Below are positions 49,398-58,221 of a stretch of DNA of 64,000 bases, in pieces (positions within the stretch are counted from its first letter, which is position 1; each line of letters starts with the position of its first letter). Location: positions 1,954,501 through 2,018,500 of the forward strand of contig NZ_CP014595.1 in assembly GCF_001687105.1 (NCBI RefSeq), in the 5' to 3' direction. A program made the position numbers and the translations under genes. The notes below the pieces were generated by a model, which saw only the letters and a program-made list of their open reading frames with translations, had not been told where the DNA came from and searched no databases. The DNA is from Salipiger sp. CCB-MM3 (GTDB lineage Bacteria > Pseudomonadota > Alphaproteobacteria > Rhodobacterales > Rhodobacteraceae).

Positions 49398-50018
49398 GTG
49401 ACCAAACGCACGTCTGCCAAGTACAAAATCGACCGCCGCATGGGCGAGAACATCTGGGGCCGTCCGAAGTCCCCGGTGAACAAGCGTGAATACGGCCCCG
49501 GCCAGCACGGTCAGCGCCGCAAAGGCAAAATGTCGGACTTCGGTCTGCAGCTGCGCGCCAAGCAGAAGCTCAAGGGCTACTACGGCGACATGACCGAGAA
49601 GCAGTTCCGCCGCATCTTCGCGGAAGCAGAGCGGATCAAGGGCGACACCGGTGAGCTGCTCATCGGCCTGCTCGAGCGCCGTCTCGACGCCGTTGTGTAC
49701 CGCGCCAAATTCGTGCCGACCGTCTTCGCAGCGCGTCAGTTCGTGAACCACGGCCACGTGCTGGTGAACGGCAAGCGCGTGAACATCCCCTCCTACCGTG
49801 TGAAGGAAGGTGATGTGATCGAGGTCCGCGAGAAGTCGAAGCAAATGACCGTCCTGCTGGAAGCTGTTCAGCTCGCAGAGCGTGACGTGCCCGACTACAT
49901 CGAGGCAGACCACTCCAAAATGTCCGCGACCTTCGTGCGCACTCCCGGCCTAGCCGACGTGCCCTACGCGGTTCAGATGGAACCGAACCTCGTCATCGAA
50001 TACTACGCACAGAACTAA
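49398..50018 (+). CDS. rpsD: 30S ribosomal protein S4
   Basis: Primary 16S rRNA-binding protein of the small subunit, 206 residues. The start has AAGGAG and GTG at 49398. MSRxxx-type opening is replaced here by the alphaproteobacterial [22 protein letters not shown]. The S4 domain (about 97-160) includes [20 protein letters not shown] and [19 protein letters not shown]. It stands as a single gene with its own promoter and terminator, away from the main ribosomal clusters, as usual in this group. Confidence 0.98.
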   Translation: MTKRTSAKYKIDRRMGENIWGRPKSPVNKREYGPGQHGQRRKGKMSDFGLQLRAKQKLKGYYGDMTEKQFRRIFAEAERIKGDTGELLIGLLERRLDAVVYRAKFVPTVFAARQFVNHGHVLVNGKRVNIPSYRVKEGDVIEVREKSKQMTVLLEAVQLAERDVPDYIEADHSKMSATFVRTPGLADVPYAVQMEPNLVIEYYAQN

Positions 50019-50040
50019 TCCTTCTGTCCGTACGATGTTG

Positions 50041-50070
50041 GAAAGGCCGCGCTGCAAAGCGCGGCCTTTC
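50041..50070 (+). terminator. Intrinsic terminator after rpsD
   Basis: A perfect 13-bp stem (50041-50053 with 50058-50070), loop GCAA, followed by TGCTTTCTG. Confidence 0.88.
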
Positions 50071-50138
50071 TGCTTTCTGCGTCGTGCTGTTCGCGGTCAC
50101 TCAATGAGTTGGTGAGAGGGGGCCTCAGCCCCCAGCCC

Positions 50139-50762
50139 TCAGCCTTCTGGCGCGAGGATCTTGCGGAACACCGTTTCCACATGGGTGTTCGCGGCGGCCC
50201 AGCCGGGCTCTTCGTCGGGCACCAGAACCCGTACCTGCGTGTCGAAATCCGCGAAATGCTGGGTCAGCGCCCAGATCGACATGATCAGTTGCTGCGGATC
50301 CTGCCGCGCCAGCTTGCCGCTCTCCATCCAGCCCGCGATCAGCGCACATTTCTCGTCAAACAGCGGTTTCAGGTCGCTCTGCAGATGCGGCAACATGCGC
50401 GGCGCGCCCTGAATGATCTCGGTGGCGAAGAGCCTGCTTTCGCGCGGATACTGGCGACTCATCTCCATCTTGCGCCGCACATAGCCGAGAATCTCCTCCA
50501 TCGGCTCACCCTCGGGGTCCATTTCGCGCAGCGGATCGAGCCATTCGGTCATCAGCGCGTTGAGCAGGGCGACGTGGATCGCTTCCTTGCTGTCGAAATA
50601 ATAGATGAGATTGGGCTTCGACATGCCCGCCGCCTCGGCGATCCGGTCGAGCGTGGCACCGCGAAATCCGTTTTGCGAGAATTCGTCCAGCGCCGCCTCC
50701 ATGATCTTTCGGCGGTTTCGGATCTGGATCCGGCTGGGCTTTTTCGCGGGAGAAACGGGCAT
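50139..50762 (-). CDS. TetR-family regulator of RutR type
   Basis: A 207-residue regulator. The N-terminal helix-turn-helix reads FSQNGFRGATLDRIAEAAGMSKPNLIYYFDSKEA (about 26-59); LIYYFDSKEAIHVALL and the C-terminal part (about 90-200) resemble RutR (YcdC), which senses uracil or thymine. It is divergent from a pyrimidine-catabolic operon, with a RutR-like palindrome between them, so local control is likely. ATG 50762 has AGGAAC at a proper distance; ATGs at 50795 and 50867 are possible but weaker. Confidence 0.85.
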   Translation of the reverse strand: MPVSPAKKPSRIQIRNRRKIMEAALDEFSQNGFRGATLDRIAEAAGMSKPNLIYYFDSKEAIHVALLNALMTEWLDPLREMDPEGEPMEEILGYVRRKMEMSRQYPRESRLFATEIIQGAPRMLPHLQSDLKPLFDEKCALIAGWMESGKLARQDPQQLIMSIWALTQHFADFDTQVRVLVPDEEPGWAAANTHVETVFRKILAPEG

Positions 50763-50874
50763 CCGGTTCCTGACTTGCTGTTTTTGCGGGCGCATCTGCC
50801 CGTTCGTTGTGCATATGCTGCGACTGTCGGAAGGGCACTTCGCGGAACCCTCCGGGGCGCATTGCAATCATGCC

Positions 50875-50890
50875 TTTACCAAACGGTAAA
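50875..50890. promoter_or_regulatory. RutR-like operator between the regulator and pydC
   Basis: TTTACCAAACGGTAAA is a perfect 6-4-6 inverted repeat. Against the Escherichia coli RutR consensus TTGACCAnnTGGTCAA, as I know it, 11 of 14 specified bases agree. It lies 75 bases before the amidase start and 112 from the regulator start. A possible TAAAAA -10 box overlaps its right end. Confidence 0.6.
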
Positions 50891-50964
50891 AAACACGCGG
50901 GAGACGCGCAAGCGCCTCATTGCAGGACATGCACATCGCAGGACAAGGCGACGAGGACAAGACT

Positions 50965-52230
50965 ATGGCGGCACAGGGTATCGCAGCACAGGGCAAGAAC
51001 CTTCGGATCAATGGCGACCGGCTGTGGGACAGCCTGATGGAGATGGCCAAGATCGGTCCGGGCGTGGCGGGCGGCAACAACCGCCAGACGCTGACCGACG
51101 AGGATGCCGAAGGCCGCGCGCTGTTTCAGCAATGGTGCGAAGCGGCGGGTATGACCATGGGGCTCGACGAGATGGGGACGATGTTCGCCACCCGCGCGGG
51201 CGAAGACCCCGAGGCGCTGCCGGTCTATATGGGCTCGCATCTCGACACCCAGCCCACGGGCGGCAAATACGACGGCGTGCTCGGCGTGCTTGCGGCGCTG
51301 GAGACGGTGCGCACGATGAACGATCTGGGGATCAAGACGAAGCACCCGATCGTCGTCACCAACTGGTCGAACGAAGAAGGCGGGCGCTTCGCCCCGGCGA
51401 TGCTGGCCTCCGGCGTCTTTGCTGGGGTGCATGACCTCGCGTTCGCCTATGGACGCAAGGACCTCGAAGGCAAAACCTACGGCGAGGAGCTGGACCGCAT
51501 CGGCTGGAAGGGCGACGAGACCGTCGGCGACCGCAAGATGCACGCCTATTACGAGCTGCACATCGAACAGGGACCGATCCTCGAGGCCGAGGGCAAGGAC
51601 ATCGGCGTGGTCACCCATTGTCAGGGCCTGTGGTGGCTCGAATTCACCCTGACCGGCCGCGCCGCGCACACTGGCTCGACGCCGATGGACATGCGGGTCA
51701 ACGCAGGGCTGGCGATGAGCCGCATTCTCGAGATGGCGCAGGAGGTGGCCATGGCCGCGCAGCCGCACACGATGGCGGGCGTCGGCCAGATGACCTTCGA
51801 GCCCAACTCGCGCAATGTGCTGCCCGAGAAGGTGATCTTCACCGTAGATCTGCGCTCGCCCGATCAGGCCAAGCTCGACGGGATGCGGGCCGAGATCGAG
51901 AAACGCGCGCCCGAGATTTGCGCCGAGCTGGGCGTTGGCTGCGCGGTGGAGGCGGTGGGCCATTTCGACCCGGTCACCTTCACGCCAGAGCTTGTCGGCA
52001 ATGTCCGCGCGGCGGCCGAGGCGCTGGGGTACTCGCATATGAATATCGTTTCTGGCGCCGGGCATGATGCCTGCTGGGCCGCCAAGGTCGCGCCGACCAC
52101 GATGATCATGTGCCCCTGCGTCGGTGGCATCTCGCACAATGAGGCCGAGGAGATCTCGAAGGACTGGGCGACAGCGGGCACCGATGTGCTGCTGCATGCG
52201 GTACTGGAGACGGCGGAGGTCGTGGGCTGA
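50965..52230 (+). CDS. N-carbamoyl-beta-alanine amidohydrolase (Zn-dependent hydrolase)
   Basis: M20-family amidohydrolase of 421 residues, acting on N-carbamoyl-beta-alanine or a related carbamoyl amino acid to release ammonia, carbon dioxide and the amino acid. Metal ligands lie in MGSHLDTQPTGGKYDGVLG, NEEGGRFAPAM and later HIEQGP and the final GAGHDA. It is followed by dihydropyrimidinase, which makes its substrate, so the third and second steps of reductive pyrimidine breakdown are linked. I choose ATG 50965 with GAGGAC upstream; ATG 50920 or 50929 could also be used. An allantoate amidohydrolase role is an alternative. Confidence 0.88.
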   Translation: MAAQGIAAQGKNLRINGDRLWDSLMEMAKIGPGVAGGNNRQTLTDEDAEGRALFQQWCEAAGMTMGLDEMGTMFATRAGEDPEALPVYMGSHLDTQPTGGKYDGVLGVLAALETVRTMNDLGIKTKHPIVVTNWSNEEGGRFAPAMLASGVFAGVHDLAFAYGRKDLEGKTYGEELDRIGWKGDETVGDRKMHAYYELHIEQGPILEAEGKDIGVVTHCQGLWWLEFTLTGRAAHTGSTPMDMRVNAGLAMSRILEMAQEVAMAAQPHTMAGVGQMTFEPNSRNVLPEKVIFTVDLRSPDQAKLDGMRAEIEKRAPEICAELGVGCAVEAVGHFDPVTFTPELVGNVRAAAEALGYSHMNIVSGAGHDACWAAKVAPTTMIMCPCVGGISHNEAEEISKDWATAGTDVLLHAVLETAEVVG

Positions 52231-52250
52231 AGCGGGGCGCTGCCCCGTCG

Positions 52251-52312
52251 GCGGCCCCGTCCACGACCCGGGGGCCGCGGACTCCCCGGGATATTTTCGC
52301 CAAGAGGAAGCC
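52251..52312 (+). repeat. Dispersed intergenic repeat (REP-like), copy 2
   Basis: An 8-bp hairpin GCGGCCCC / GGGGCCGC (52251-52258, 52271-52278) followed by ACTCCCCGGGATATTT (52281-52296) and CGCCAAGAGGAAG. The 16-base core also occurs at 28442-28457 on the other strand. It separates the amidase and dihydropyrimidinase genes. Confidence 0.5.
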
Positions 52313-52342
52313 CGAACCCGCGCAGACCACAGGGAGAGAGAC

Positions 52343-53809
52343 ATGTCCACGGTGATCAAATCCACTGTGATCAAAGGCGGCACGATCGTCACCGCCGATC
52401 TGAGCTACGAGGCCGATGTGCTGGTCGAACACGGCCGGATTGCCGAGATCGGCCCGAACCTGAGCGGCGACGAGGTGCTCGACGCCTCGGGGTGCTACGT
52501 GATGCCCGGCGGGATCGACCCGCACACCCATCTCGAGATGCCCTTCATGGGCACCTATTCCGCCGATGATTTCGACAGCGGCACCCGCGCCGCGCTGGCG
52601 GGCGGCACCACTATGGTCGTCGACTTCGCGCTGCCGTCGCCGGGGCAGGGGCTGCTGGACGCGCTGCAGATGTGGGACAACAAGGCGGGCCGCGCCCATT
52701 GCGACTATTCCTTCCACATGGCGGTGACATGGTGGTCCGAGCAGGTCTGGCAGGAGATGCAGCAGGTGGTGGATCGCGGCATCACCACCTTCAAGCATTT
52801 CATGGCCTACAAGGGCGCGCTGATGGTGAACGACGACGAGCTTTTCGCCTCGTTCCGCCGCTGCGCCGAGCTCGGGGCAATCCCGCTGGTGCATGCCGAG
52901 AATGGCGACGTGGTGGCCGAGCTTTCGGCGCGGCTGTTGGCCGAGGGCAATACCGGCCCCGAGGCGCATGCCTATTCGCGCCCGCCGCAAGTCGAGGGCG
53001 AGGCGACGAACCGTGCCATCATGATCGCCGACATGGCGGGGGTGCCGCTCTACGTGGTGCATGTCAGCTGCGAAGAGAGCCATGAGGCCATCCGCCGCGC
53101 GCGGCAGGCGGGCAAACGGGTCTGGGGCGAGCCGCTGATCCAGCATTTGACGCTCGACGATAGCGAATACGCGAGCCCTGACTGGGATCATGCCGCGCGC
53201 CGGGTGATGTCGCCGCCGTTTCGCAACAAGCGCCATCAGGACAGCCTCTGGGCCGGGCTGGCGGCGGGCTCGCTGTCCTGCGTGGCGACGGACCATTGCG
53301 CCTTCACCACCGAGCAGAAACGCTACGGGTTGGGGGATTTCACCAAGATCCCCAATGGCACCGGCGGGCTCGAGGACCGTTTGCCGATGCTCTGGACGCA
53401 GGGCGTGGTGACGGGGCGGCTGACGCCGCAGGAGTTCGTCGCGGTGACCTCGACCAATATCGCCAAGATCCTCAACATCTACCCGCGCAAGGGGGCGATC
53501 CTCACCGGCGCGGACGCCGATATCGTGGTGCTCGATCCCAAGCGGGAGAAGGTGATCTCTGCAGGCAGCCAGCAATCGGCCATCGACTACAACGTCTTCG
53601 ATGGCATGAAAGTGAGCGGCCTGCCGCGGTTCGTGCTGAGCCGGGGCCGGGTCTCGGTGACCGAAGGCGCGATGAGCTCGCAAGAGGGCCATGGGCAGTT
53701 CGTCGCCCGCCCACCCTCGGGGCCGGTCAACAAGGCACTCAGCGCGTGGAAAGACCTGACCGCGCCGCGCCCGGTGGCGCGCGGCGGCATCCCCGCCAGC
53801 GGCGTCTGA
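52343..53809 (+). CDS. hydA: Dihydropyrimidinase (D-hydantoinase)
   Basis: Amidohydrolase-superfamily enzyme of 488 residues that opens dihydrouracil or dihydrothymine rings, and often hydantoins. Metal-binding His61 and His63 lie in DPHTHLEMP; the bridging carboxylated lysine belongs to TTFKHFMAYKG near 151; other ligands are in VHAENG, HVSCEESHEA and the late TDHCAFTTEQK. The ATG has AGGGAGAGAG upstream. Gene order with the amidase supports pyrimidine use, and the next genes encode uptake. Confidence 0.93.
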   Translation: MSTVIKSTVIKGGTIVTADLSYEADVLVEHGRIAEIGPNLSGDEVLDASGCYVMPGGIDPHTHLEMPFMGTYSADDFDSGTRAALAGGTTMVVDFALPSPGQGLLDALQMWDNKAGRAHCDYSFHMAVTWWSEQVWQEMQQVVDRGITTFKHFMAYKGALMVNDDELFASFRRCAELGAIPLVHAENGDVVAELSARLLAEGNTGPEAHAYSRPPQVEGEATNRAIMIADMAGVPLYVVHVSCEESHEAIRRARQAGKRVWGEPLIQHLTLDDSEYASPDWDHAARRVMSPPFRNKRHQDSLWAGLAAGSLSCVATDHCAFTTEQKRYGLGDFTKIPNGTGGLEDRLPMLWTQGVVTGRLTPQEFVAVTSTNIAKILNIYPRKGAILTGADADIVVLDPKREKVISAGSQQSAIDYNVFDGMKVSGLPRFVLSRGRVSVTEGAMSSQEGHGQFVARPPSGPVNKALSAWKDLTAPRPVARGGIPASGV

Positions 53810-53891
53810 GCGTGGCCGGGGAAGAGGCAAGGCAAGGAACAGGGCAGGGGGCCGCCAGACGCCTCCGCCGGAAGAACAGGGAAGGCAAGAG

Positions 53892-54698
53892 ATGAGACAG
53901 ACACAAGCGGTCCATGCGGACATGCCGCCGGTGATCTCGGCGCAGGGGCTGAACCTCGTGTTCGAGACCGGCGACGGCCCGGTGCAGGCGCTGAAAGACG
54001 TCGATCTGAAGATCGGCAAGGGCGATTTCGTCTCCTTCATCGGCCCCTCGGGCTGCGGCAAGACCACCTTCCTGCGGGTGATGGCTGACCTCGAGACGCC
54101 GACCTCGGGCACGGTGCTGGTCAACGGCGTGACACCGGAAGCGGCCCGCAAGGCCCGTGCCTATGGCTATGTGTTTCAGGCCGCGGGGCTCTACCCGTGG
54201 CGTACGATCGGCGGCAACATCCGCCTGCCGCTGGAGATCATGGGCTATTCGAAAGCCGATCAGGCCGAGCGGGTGCAGCGCGTGCTGGATCTGGTCGAGC
54301 TGTCGGGCTTTGAGAAGAAATACCCCTGGCAGCTGTCGGGCGGGATGCAGCAGCGGGCTTCCATTGCGCGGGCTCTCGCCTTCGACGCGGACATTTTGCT
54401 CATGGACGAGCCCTTCGGAGCGCTTGACGAGATCGTCCGGGATCACCTCAACGAGCAACTTCTGGCGCTTTGGGCGCGGACCCAGAAGACAATCTGCTTC
54501 GTCACCCATTCGATCCCCGAGGCGGTGTATCTGTCGACCAAGATCGTCGTCATGTCGCCGCGCCCGGGCCGGATCACCGACGTGATCGAGAGCCCGCTGC
54601 CGAAAGAGCGCCCGCTGGATATCCGTGACACGCCGGAATTCCTCGAGATCGCCCACCGCGTGCGCGAGGGGCTGCGGGCGGGGCATGCCTATGACTGA
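53892..54698 (+). CDS. ABC transporter ATP-binding protein (SsuB/ThiZ type)
   Basis: Cytoplasmic ATPase of 268 residues serving the two permeases downstream. Walker A is GPSGCGKTT, the signature LSGGMQQRASIARAL and Walker B ILLMDEPFGALDE. VFQAAGLYPWRTIGGNIRLPLEI is typical for nitrate/sulfonate/taurine and thiamine-precursor importers. The C-terminal codons are part of a 15-base tandem repeat that repeats its stop codon in frame. It follows the dihydropyrimidinase by 82 bases. Confidence 0.9.
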   Translation: MRQTQAVHADMPPVISAQGLNLVFETGDGPVQALKDVDLKIGKGDFVSFIGPSGCGKTTFLRVMADLETPTSGTVLVNGVTPEAARKARAYGYVFQAAGLYPWRTIGGNIRLPLEIMGYSKADQAERVQRVLDLVELSGFEKKYPWQLSGGMQQRASIARALAFDADILLMDEPFGALDEIVRDHLNEQLLALWARTQKTICFVTHSIPEAVYLSTKIVVMSPRPGRITDVIESPLPKERPLDIRDTPEFLEIAHRVREGLRAGHAYD

Positions 54699-54732
54699 GT
54701 TGCCTATGACTGAGCTGCCAGTGACTGATGCC
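54688..54732 (+). repeat. Three 15-bp tandem units repeating the ATPase stop codon
   Basis: CCTATGACTGAGTTG, CCTATGACTGAGCTG and CCAGTGACTGATGCC lie head to tail. Because the period is 15, the ATPase reading frame meets TGA at 54696, 54711 and 54726. It looks like a small duplication of the gene end. Confidence 0.75.
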
Positions 54733-55004
54733 GAACTGACCAACACGCAAACTGCACCGCGTGCAGCCAGCGCTGCGACCCGGAGCGCGCTGCTTTTGCG
54801 CCGCGCCCCGGTGCCGCCCCGCAGATTGTCTCGGAACGCGGGCTCCCCTTTCACCTTTCGCGGTCATCGGCTCTCCAGCCTGTACCGCGGAGATAGGGAA
54901 ACACTTAAACCTTTCATCTCTCTAAAAATACTCAAGGAGCACCGGAACCCGCAGGGAGAGGGGGATGAGTATTTGAGGAAAGATGAAAGCTGCAGGGGGT
55001 CAAG
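54699..55004. other. Spacer inside the transporter operon
   Basis: No gene is supported, although an open frame crosses it. It holds the tail of the 15-bp tandem repeat and a large imperfect palindrome at 54912-54988. The gap splits the ATPase from its permeases, so it may once have held something else. Confidence 0.5.
54912..54988. repeat. Imperfect palindromic repeat element (REP-like), copy 3
   Basis: Two 22-base arms (54912-54933 and 54967-54988) are inverted and agree at 18 positions around a 33-base loop. The right arm carries GAGTATTTGAGGAAAGATGAAA, close to the GGATATTT-AAGAGGAAG pattern at 52287. It could fold in mRNA and alter levels of downstream genes. Confidence 0.5.
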
Positions 55005-55436
55005 ATGACCGATCTTCAGGTAAGGCGCGCGGGCGAGGCCGACATTCCGGGCTGCGCCGCGGTGGTCAACGGCTGGATCGATGCGACGCCGTGGTTTCCG
55101 CGGATCTTTTCGGAGAGCGAGATCGAAGGGTTCATCCGCGAGGCCTTTACCGAGCGCGAGATCTGGGTGAGCGGAGAACCGATCGAGGCCTATCTGTCGC
55201 TCGACCCTGCCACGCTGAAGGTCGGCGCGCTCTATTGCGCGCGGACCGGGGCAGGACTGGGCAAGGCGCTTCTGGATCGCGCCAAGGACGGGCGAGAGAG
55301 GCTGTGGTTGCACACCCACGCGCCGAACCTTGCCGCGCAGCGCTTCTACCGCCGCGAGGGCTTCGTCGAGACCGGCCGTATCGCGCCGGAGCCGCCGGAG
55401 ACCGTCGAGGAGATCAGCATGGAGTGGACGCGATGA
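55005..55436 (+). CDS. GNAT-family N-acetyltransferase
   Basis: A 143-residue GCN5-type acetyltransferase. VRRAGEADIPGCAAVVNGWI opens the fold; the acetyl-CoA loop reads ARTGAGLGKALLDRA and the C-terminal motif is LWLHTHAPNLAAQRFYRREGFVETGR. The substrate is unknown. It is encoded between the ATPase and the permeases of an importer and overlaps the first permease by four bases, so it is transcribed with uptake genes; it may modify the imported compound or a product. Confidence 0.87.
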   Translation: MTDLQVRRAGEADIPGCAAVVNGWIDATPWFPRIFSESEIEGFIREAFTEREIWVSGEPIEAYLSLDPATLKVGALYCARTGAGLGKALLDRAKDGRERLWLHTHAPNLAAQRFYRREGFVETGRIAPEPPETVEEISMEWTR

Positions 55437-56293
55437 AGAAGATCGTTCCCGTTCTGACCGTCGTGCTGGCGATCGTGGTGATCTGGTACGCAGCGGCGGT
55501 CATGCTCAACAAGCAATGGGTGCTCGATCAGGCGGCGCGGCAGGAGCAGGTGCTCACCTCGCCGCAGCTGATCGCCGCCACATGGTCGCAGGAAAAGCCC
55601 AAGCTGCCGGCGCCGCATCAGGTGGCGGGTGAGCTTTGGGACACGGTTGCGATGAAGAAGCCCAGCTCGAAGCGCAGCCTCGTCTACCACGCCTGGGTGA
55701 CCATGAGCGCCACGGTGCTGGGCTTTGGCCTCGGCACGCTGCTGGGCTTCGCGCTGGCGCTGGGCATCGTCTACAACCGGGTGATGGACATGTCGGTGAT
55801 GCCTTGGGTGATCGCCAGCCAGACCATCCCGATCCTCGCCATCGCGCCGATGATCATCGTGGTTCTCAATGCCATGGGGCTGTCGGGGCTGCTGCCCAAG
55901 GCGATGATTTCGATGTATCTGTCATTCTTCCCGGTGGTGGTGGGCATGGTGAAGGGGCTGCGCAGCCCCGACCGCATGCAGCTTGACCAGATGCGCACGT
56001 GGAACGCCTCGCGCGGGCAGGAATTCCTGCGCCTGCGTCTGCCTTCGTCGATGCCATACCTCTTTACGTCGATGAAGATCGCCATGGCGGCCAGCCTTGT
56101 GGGTGCGATCGTTGGCGAGCTTCCGACGGGGGCGGTCGCGGGCCTAGGGGCGCGGCTGCTGGCGGGCAGCTACTACGGTCAGACCATCCAGATATGGTCG
56201 GCGCTGCTGATGGCGGCGGCGCTGGCGGCGGTGCTGGTGGGGCTGATCGGCCTTCTTCAGCGGGTGACACTCAAGCGCATGGGGATGGCATGA
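55433..56293 (+). CDS. ABC transporter permease, first
   Basis: Inner-membrane permease of 286 residues of the SsuC/ThiX type, about six membrane segments. It starts with MKKIVPVLTVVLAIVVIWY and has the coupling-helix region MRTWNASRGQEFLRLRLPSSMPYL, of EAA type, for the ATPase. ATG 55433 overlaps the GNAT stop (ATGA) and its own stop overlaps the next gene in the same way. Together the two permeases make the channel. Confidence 0.88.
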   Translation: MKKIVPVLTVVLAIVVIWYAAAVMLNKQWVLDQAARQEQVLTSPQLIAATWSQEKPKLPAPHQVAGELWDTVAMKKPSSKRSLVYHAWVTMSATVLGFGLGTLLGFALALGIVYNRVMDMSVMPWVIASQTIPILAIAPMIIVVLNAMGLSGLLPKAMISMYLSFFPVVVGMVKGLRSPDRMQLDQMRTWNASRGQEFLRLRLPSSMPYLFTSMKIAMAASLVGAIVGELPTGAVAGLGARLLAGSYYGQTIQIWSALLMAAALAAVLVGLIGLLQRVTLKRMGMA

Positions 56294-57132
56294 TCTGGAT
56301 CGTTCTGGGGCTGATCGTCTGGGCCACGGGCCTCGCGCTCAATGTCCGCCTGTCGAAGCGCAAGGGCAGCCGCTGGGCTGCGCTGGCGGTGCCGGTGATC
56401 TTCGGGCTCACGCTGATCTTTGTATGGGAGGCGGTGGTGCGCGGTTTTGGCATCTCGCCGGTGCTGCTGCCCGCTCCCTCGGCGGTTGCCTTGCGCTTTG
56501 CCCAGTCGGGCGGCGTGCTGTGGGAGGACTTCGTGCAGACCGTGCTGAAGGGCGCGCTCGCGGGCTACATCCTCGGCTGCGGCGCGGCGCTGGTGATGGC
56601 GGTGATCGTCGACCGGTTCGACTTCCTCCGGCGCGGGCTGCTGCCGGTCGGCAACTTCGTGGCGGCGCTGCCGGTGATCGGTATCGCGCCGATCCTCGTC
56701 ATGTGGTTCGGTTTCGACTGGCAATCGAAGGCGGCGGTCGTGGTGGTGATGGTGTTCTTCCCGGTGCTGGTCAACGCGGTCGAGGGCCTTGGCGACACCA
56801 GCGCCATGCAGCGCGATCTTATGCGCACCTATGCCGCCAGCTACTGGACATCGCTGTGGAAGCTGCGGCTGCCCGCGGCGCTGCCCTTCATCTTCAACGG
56901 GCTGAAGATCGCCTCCACCCTCGCGCTGATCGGCGCCATAGTGGCCGAGTTCTTCGGCTCGCCGATCCGCGGCATGGGGTTTCGCATCTCCACCAGTGTC
57001 GGGCTGCTGCAGCTTGATCTCGTGTGGGCAGAGATCGTGGTGGCCGCGCTTGCGGGCTCGGCCTTCTACGGCGGCGTGGCGCTGATCGAACGCGCCGCGA
57101 CCTTCTGGCACCCGTCGCAGCGGGGCCAGTGA
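56290..57132 (+). CDS. ABC transporter permease, second
   Basis: Inner-membrane permease of 280 residues, with an N-terminal hydrophobic helix and about six further segments. The EAA-type loop is MRTYAASYWTSLWKLRLPAALPFIF. It resembles the nitrate/taurine/riboflavin-precursor permeases. It starts at 56290 overlapping the first permease by four bases and precedes the binding protein by 40 bases. Confidence 0.88.
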   Translation: MIWIVLGLIVWATGLALNVRLSKRKGSRWAALAVPVIFGLTLIFVWEAVVRGFGISPVLLPAPSAVALRFAQSGGVLWEDFVQTVLKGALAGYILGCGAALVMAVIVDRFDFLRRGLLPVGNFVAALPVIGIAPILVMWFGFDWQSKAAVVVVMVFFPVLVNAVEGLGDTSAMQRDLMRTYAASYWTSLWKLRLPAALPFIFNGLKIASTLALIGAIVAEFFGSPIRGMGFRISTSVGLLQLDLVWAEIVVAALAGSAFYGGVALIERAATFWHPSQRGQ

Positions 57133-57172
57133 AGACGACAAGACCAAGAAACGCGCAACGCAACAGGAGTGT

Positions 57173-58168
57173 ATGATGACTAAGTTTACTTCATGGGGGA
57201 TCGCCGCGGCGATGGGGCTCGCCGCGGGCGGCGCACAGGCCGCCGACGAGCTGACGCTGCAGCTCAAATGGGTGACGCAGGCGCAGTTCGCCGGCTACTA
57301 CGTGGCGGCGGAGCAGGGCTTTTACGACGAAGAAGACCTCGACGTGACGATCAAGCCGGGCGGTCCCGACATCGCGCCGGTGCAGGTGCTTTTGGGCGGC
57401 GGGGCCGACGTTATGGTCGACTGGCTGCCTTCGGCGCTGGCCGCGCGCGAGAACGGCGCGCCGATCGTCAACATCGCCCAGCCCTTCAAATCCTCGGGCC
57501 TGATGCTGACCTGCCTCAAGGAGCATGGCATCGAGAGCCCCGAAGACTTTCCCGGCCACACGCTGGGCACGTGGTTCTTCGGCAACGAGCTGCCGCTCTA
57601 TTCGTGGATGTCCAAGCTCGGCTACCCGACCGATGGATCCGAGGGTGGGGTGACCATCCAGAAGATCAACTTCAACGTCGACCCGCTGCTGCAAAAGCAA
57701 GTCGAATGCGCCACCACCATGACCTATAATGAGTACTGGCAGGTGATCGACGCGGGGCTGACGCCCGATGATCTGGTGGTCTTCAAGTATCAGGACGAGG
57801 GTATCGCGACGCTTGAGGATGGTCTCTACACCACCGAGGAAAGCCTCGAGGATCCCGAGATGGTCGACAAGCTGACCCGCTTCGTGCGCGCCTCGATGAA
57901 GGGCTGGAAATGGGCCGAGGAAAACCCCGATGAGGCCGCCGAGATCGTGCTGGAAAACGACGCCACCGGCGCGCAGACCGAAAAGCACCAGAAGCGCATG
58001 ATGGGCGAAGTGGCCAAGCTGACCGCCGGCTCGAACGGCGCGCTTGATCCGGCGGACTTCCAGCGCACCGTCGACGTGCTGATGAGCGCCGGTGCCGATC
58101 CGGTGATCACCAAGGATCCGGGTGAGGCGGCCTGGACCCATAAGATCAGCGACGCCGCGCTCCAGTAA
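57173..58168 (+). CDS. ABC transporter substrate-binding protein (NMT1/THI5-like)
   Basis: Periplasmic binding protein of 331 residues. The signal peptide is within the first 24 residues (ending AQAAD). LTLQLKWVTQAQFAGYYVAAEQGFYDEEDLDVTI is the THI5-like opening, shared with proteins that bind thiamine-related pyrimidines; a further loop holds QVECATTMTYNEYWQ. In this setting a pyrimidine, dihydropyrimidine or hydantoin ligand is most likely. A start at ATG 57173 or 57176 is possible. A strong terminator follows. Confidence 0.88.
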   Translation: MMTKFTSWGIAAAMGLAAGGAQAADELTLQLKWVTQAQFAGYYVAAEQGFYDEEDLDVTIKPGGPDIAPVQVLLGGGADVMVDWLPSALAARENGAPIVNIAQPFKSSGLMLTCLKEHGIESPEDFPGHTLGTWFFGNELPLYSWMSKLGYPTDGSEGGVTIQKINFNVDPLLQKQVECATTMTYNEYWQVIDAGLTPDDLVVFKYQDEGIATLEDGLYTTEESLEDPEMVDKLTRFVRASMKGWKWAEENPDEAAEIVLENDATGAQTEKHQKRMMGEVAKLTAGSNGALDPADFQRTVDVLMSAGADPVITKDPGEAAWTHKISDAALQ

Positions 58169-58193
58169 GCGCAAAGCCTCGGCAATGAAAATG

Positions 58194-58221
58194 GGGGTGG
58201 CGCAAGCGCCACCCCTTTCTT
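58194..58221 (+). terminator. Intrinsic terminator of the pyrimidine/transport operon
   Basis: A nine-bp stem GGGGTGGCG / CGCCACCCC (58194-58202, 58207-58215), loop CAAG, then TTTCTTC. Confidence 0.85.

Noticed and set aside
54625..55008. A 127-codon frame between the ATPase and GNAT genes
   Set aside because: It overlaps the ATPase end, crosses two repeat elements and shows no domain, so I treat it as non-coding.
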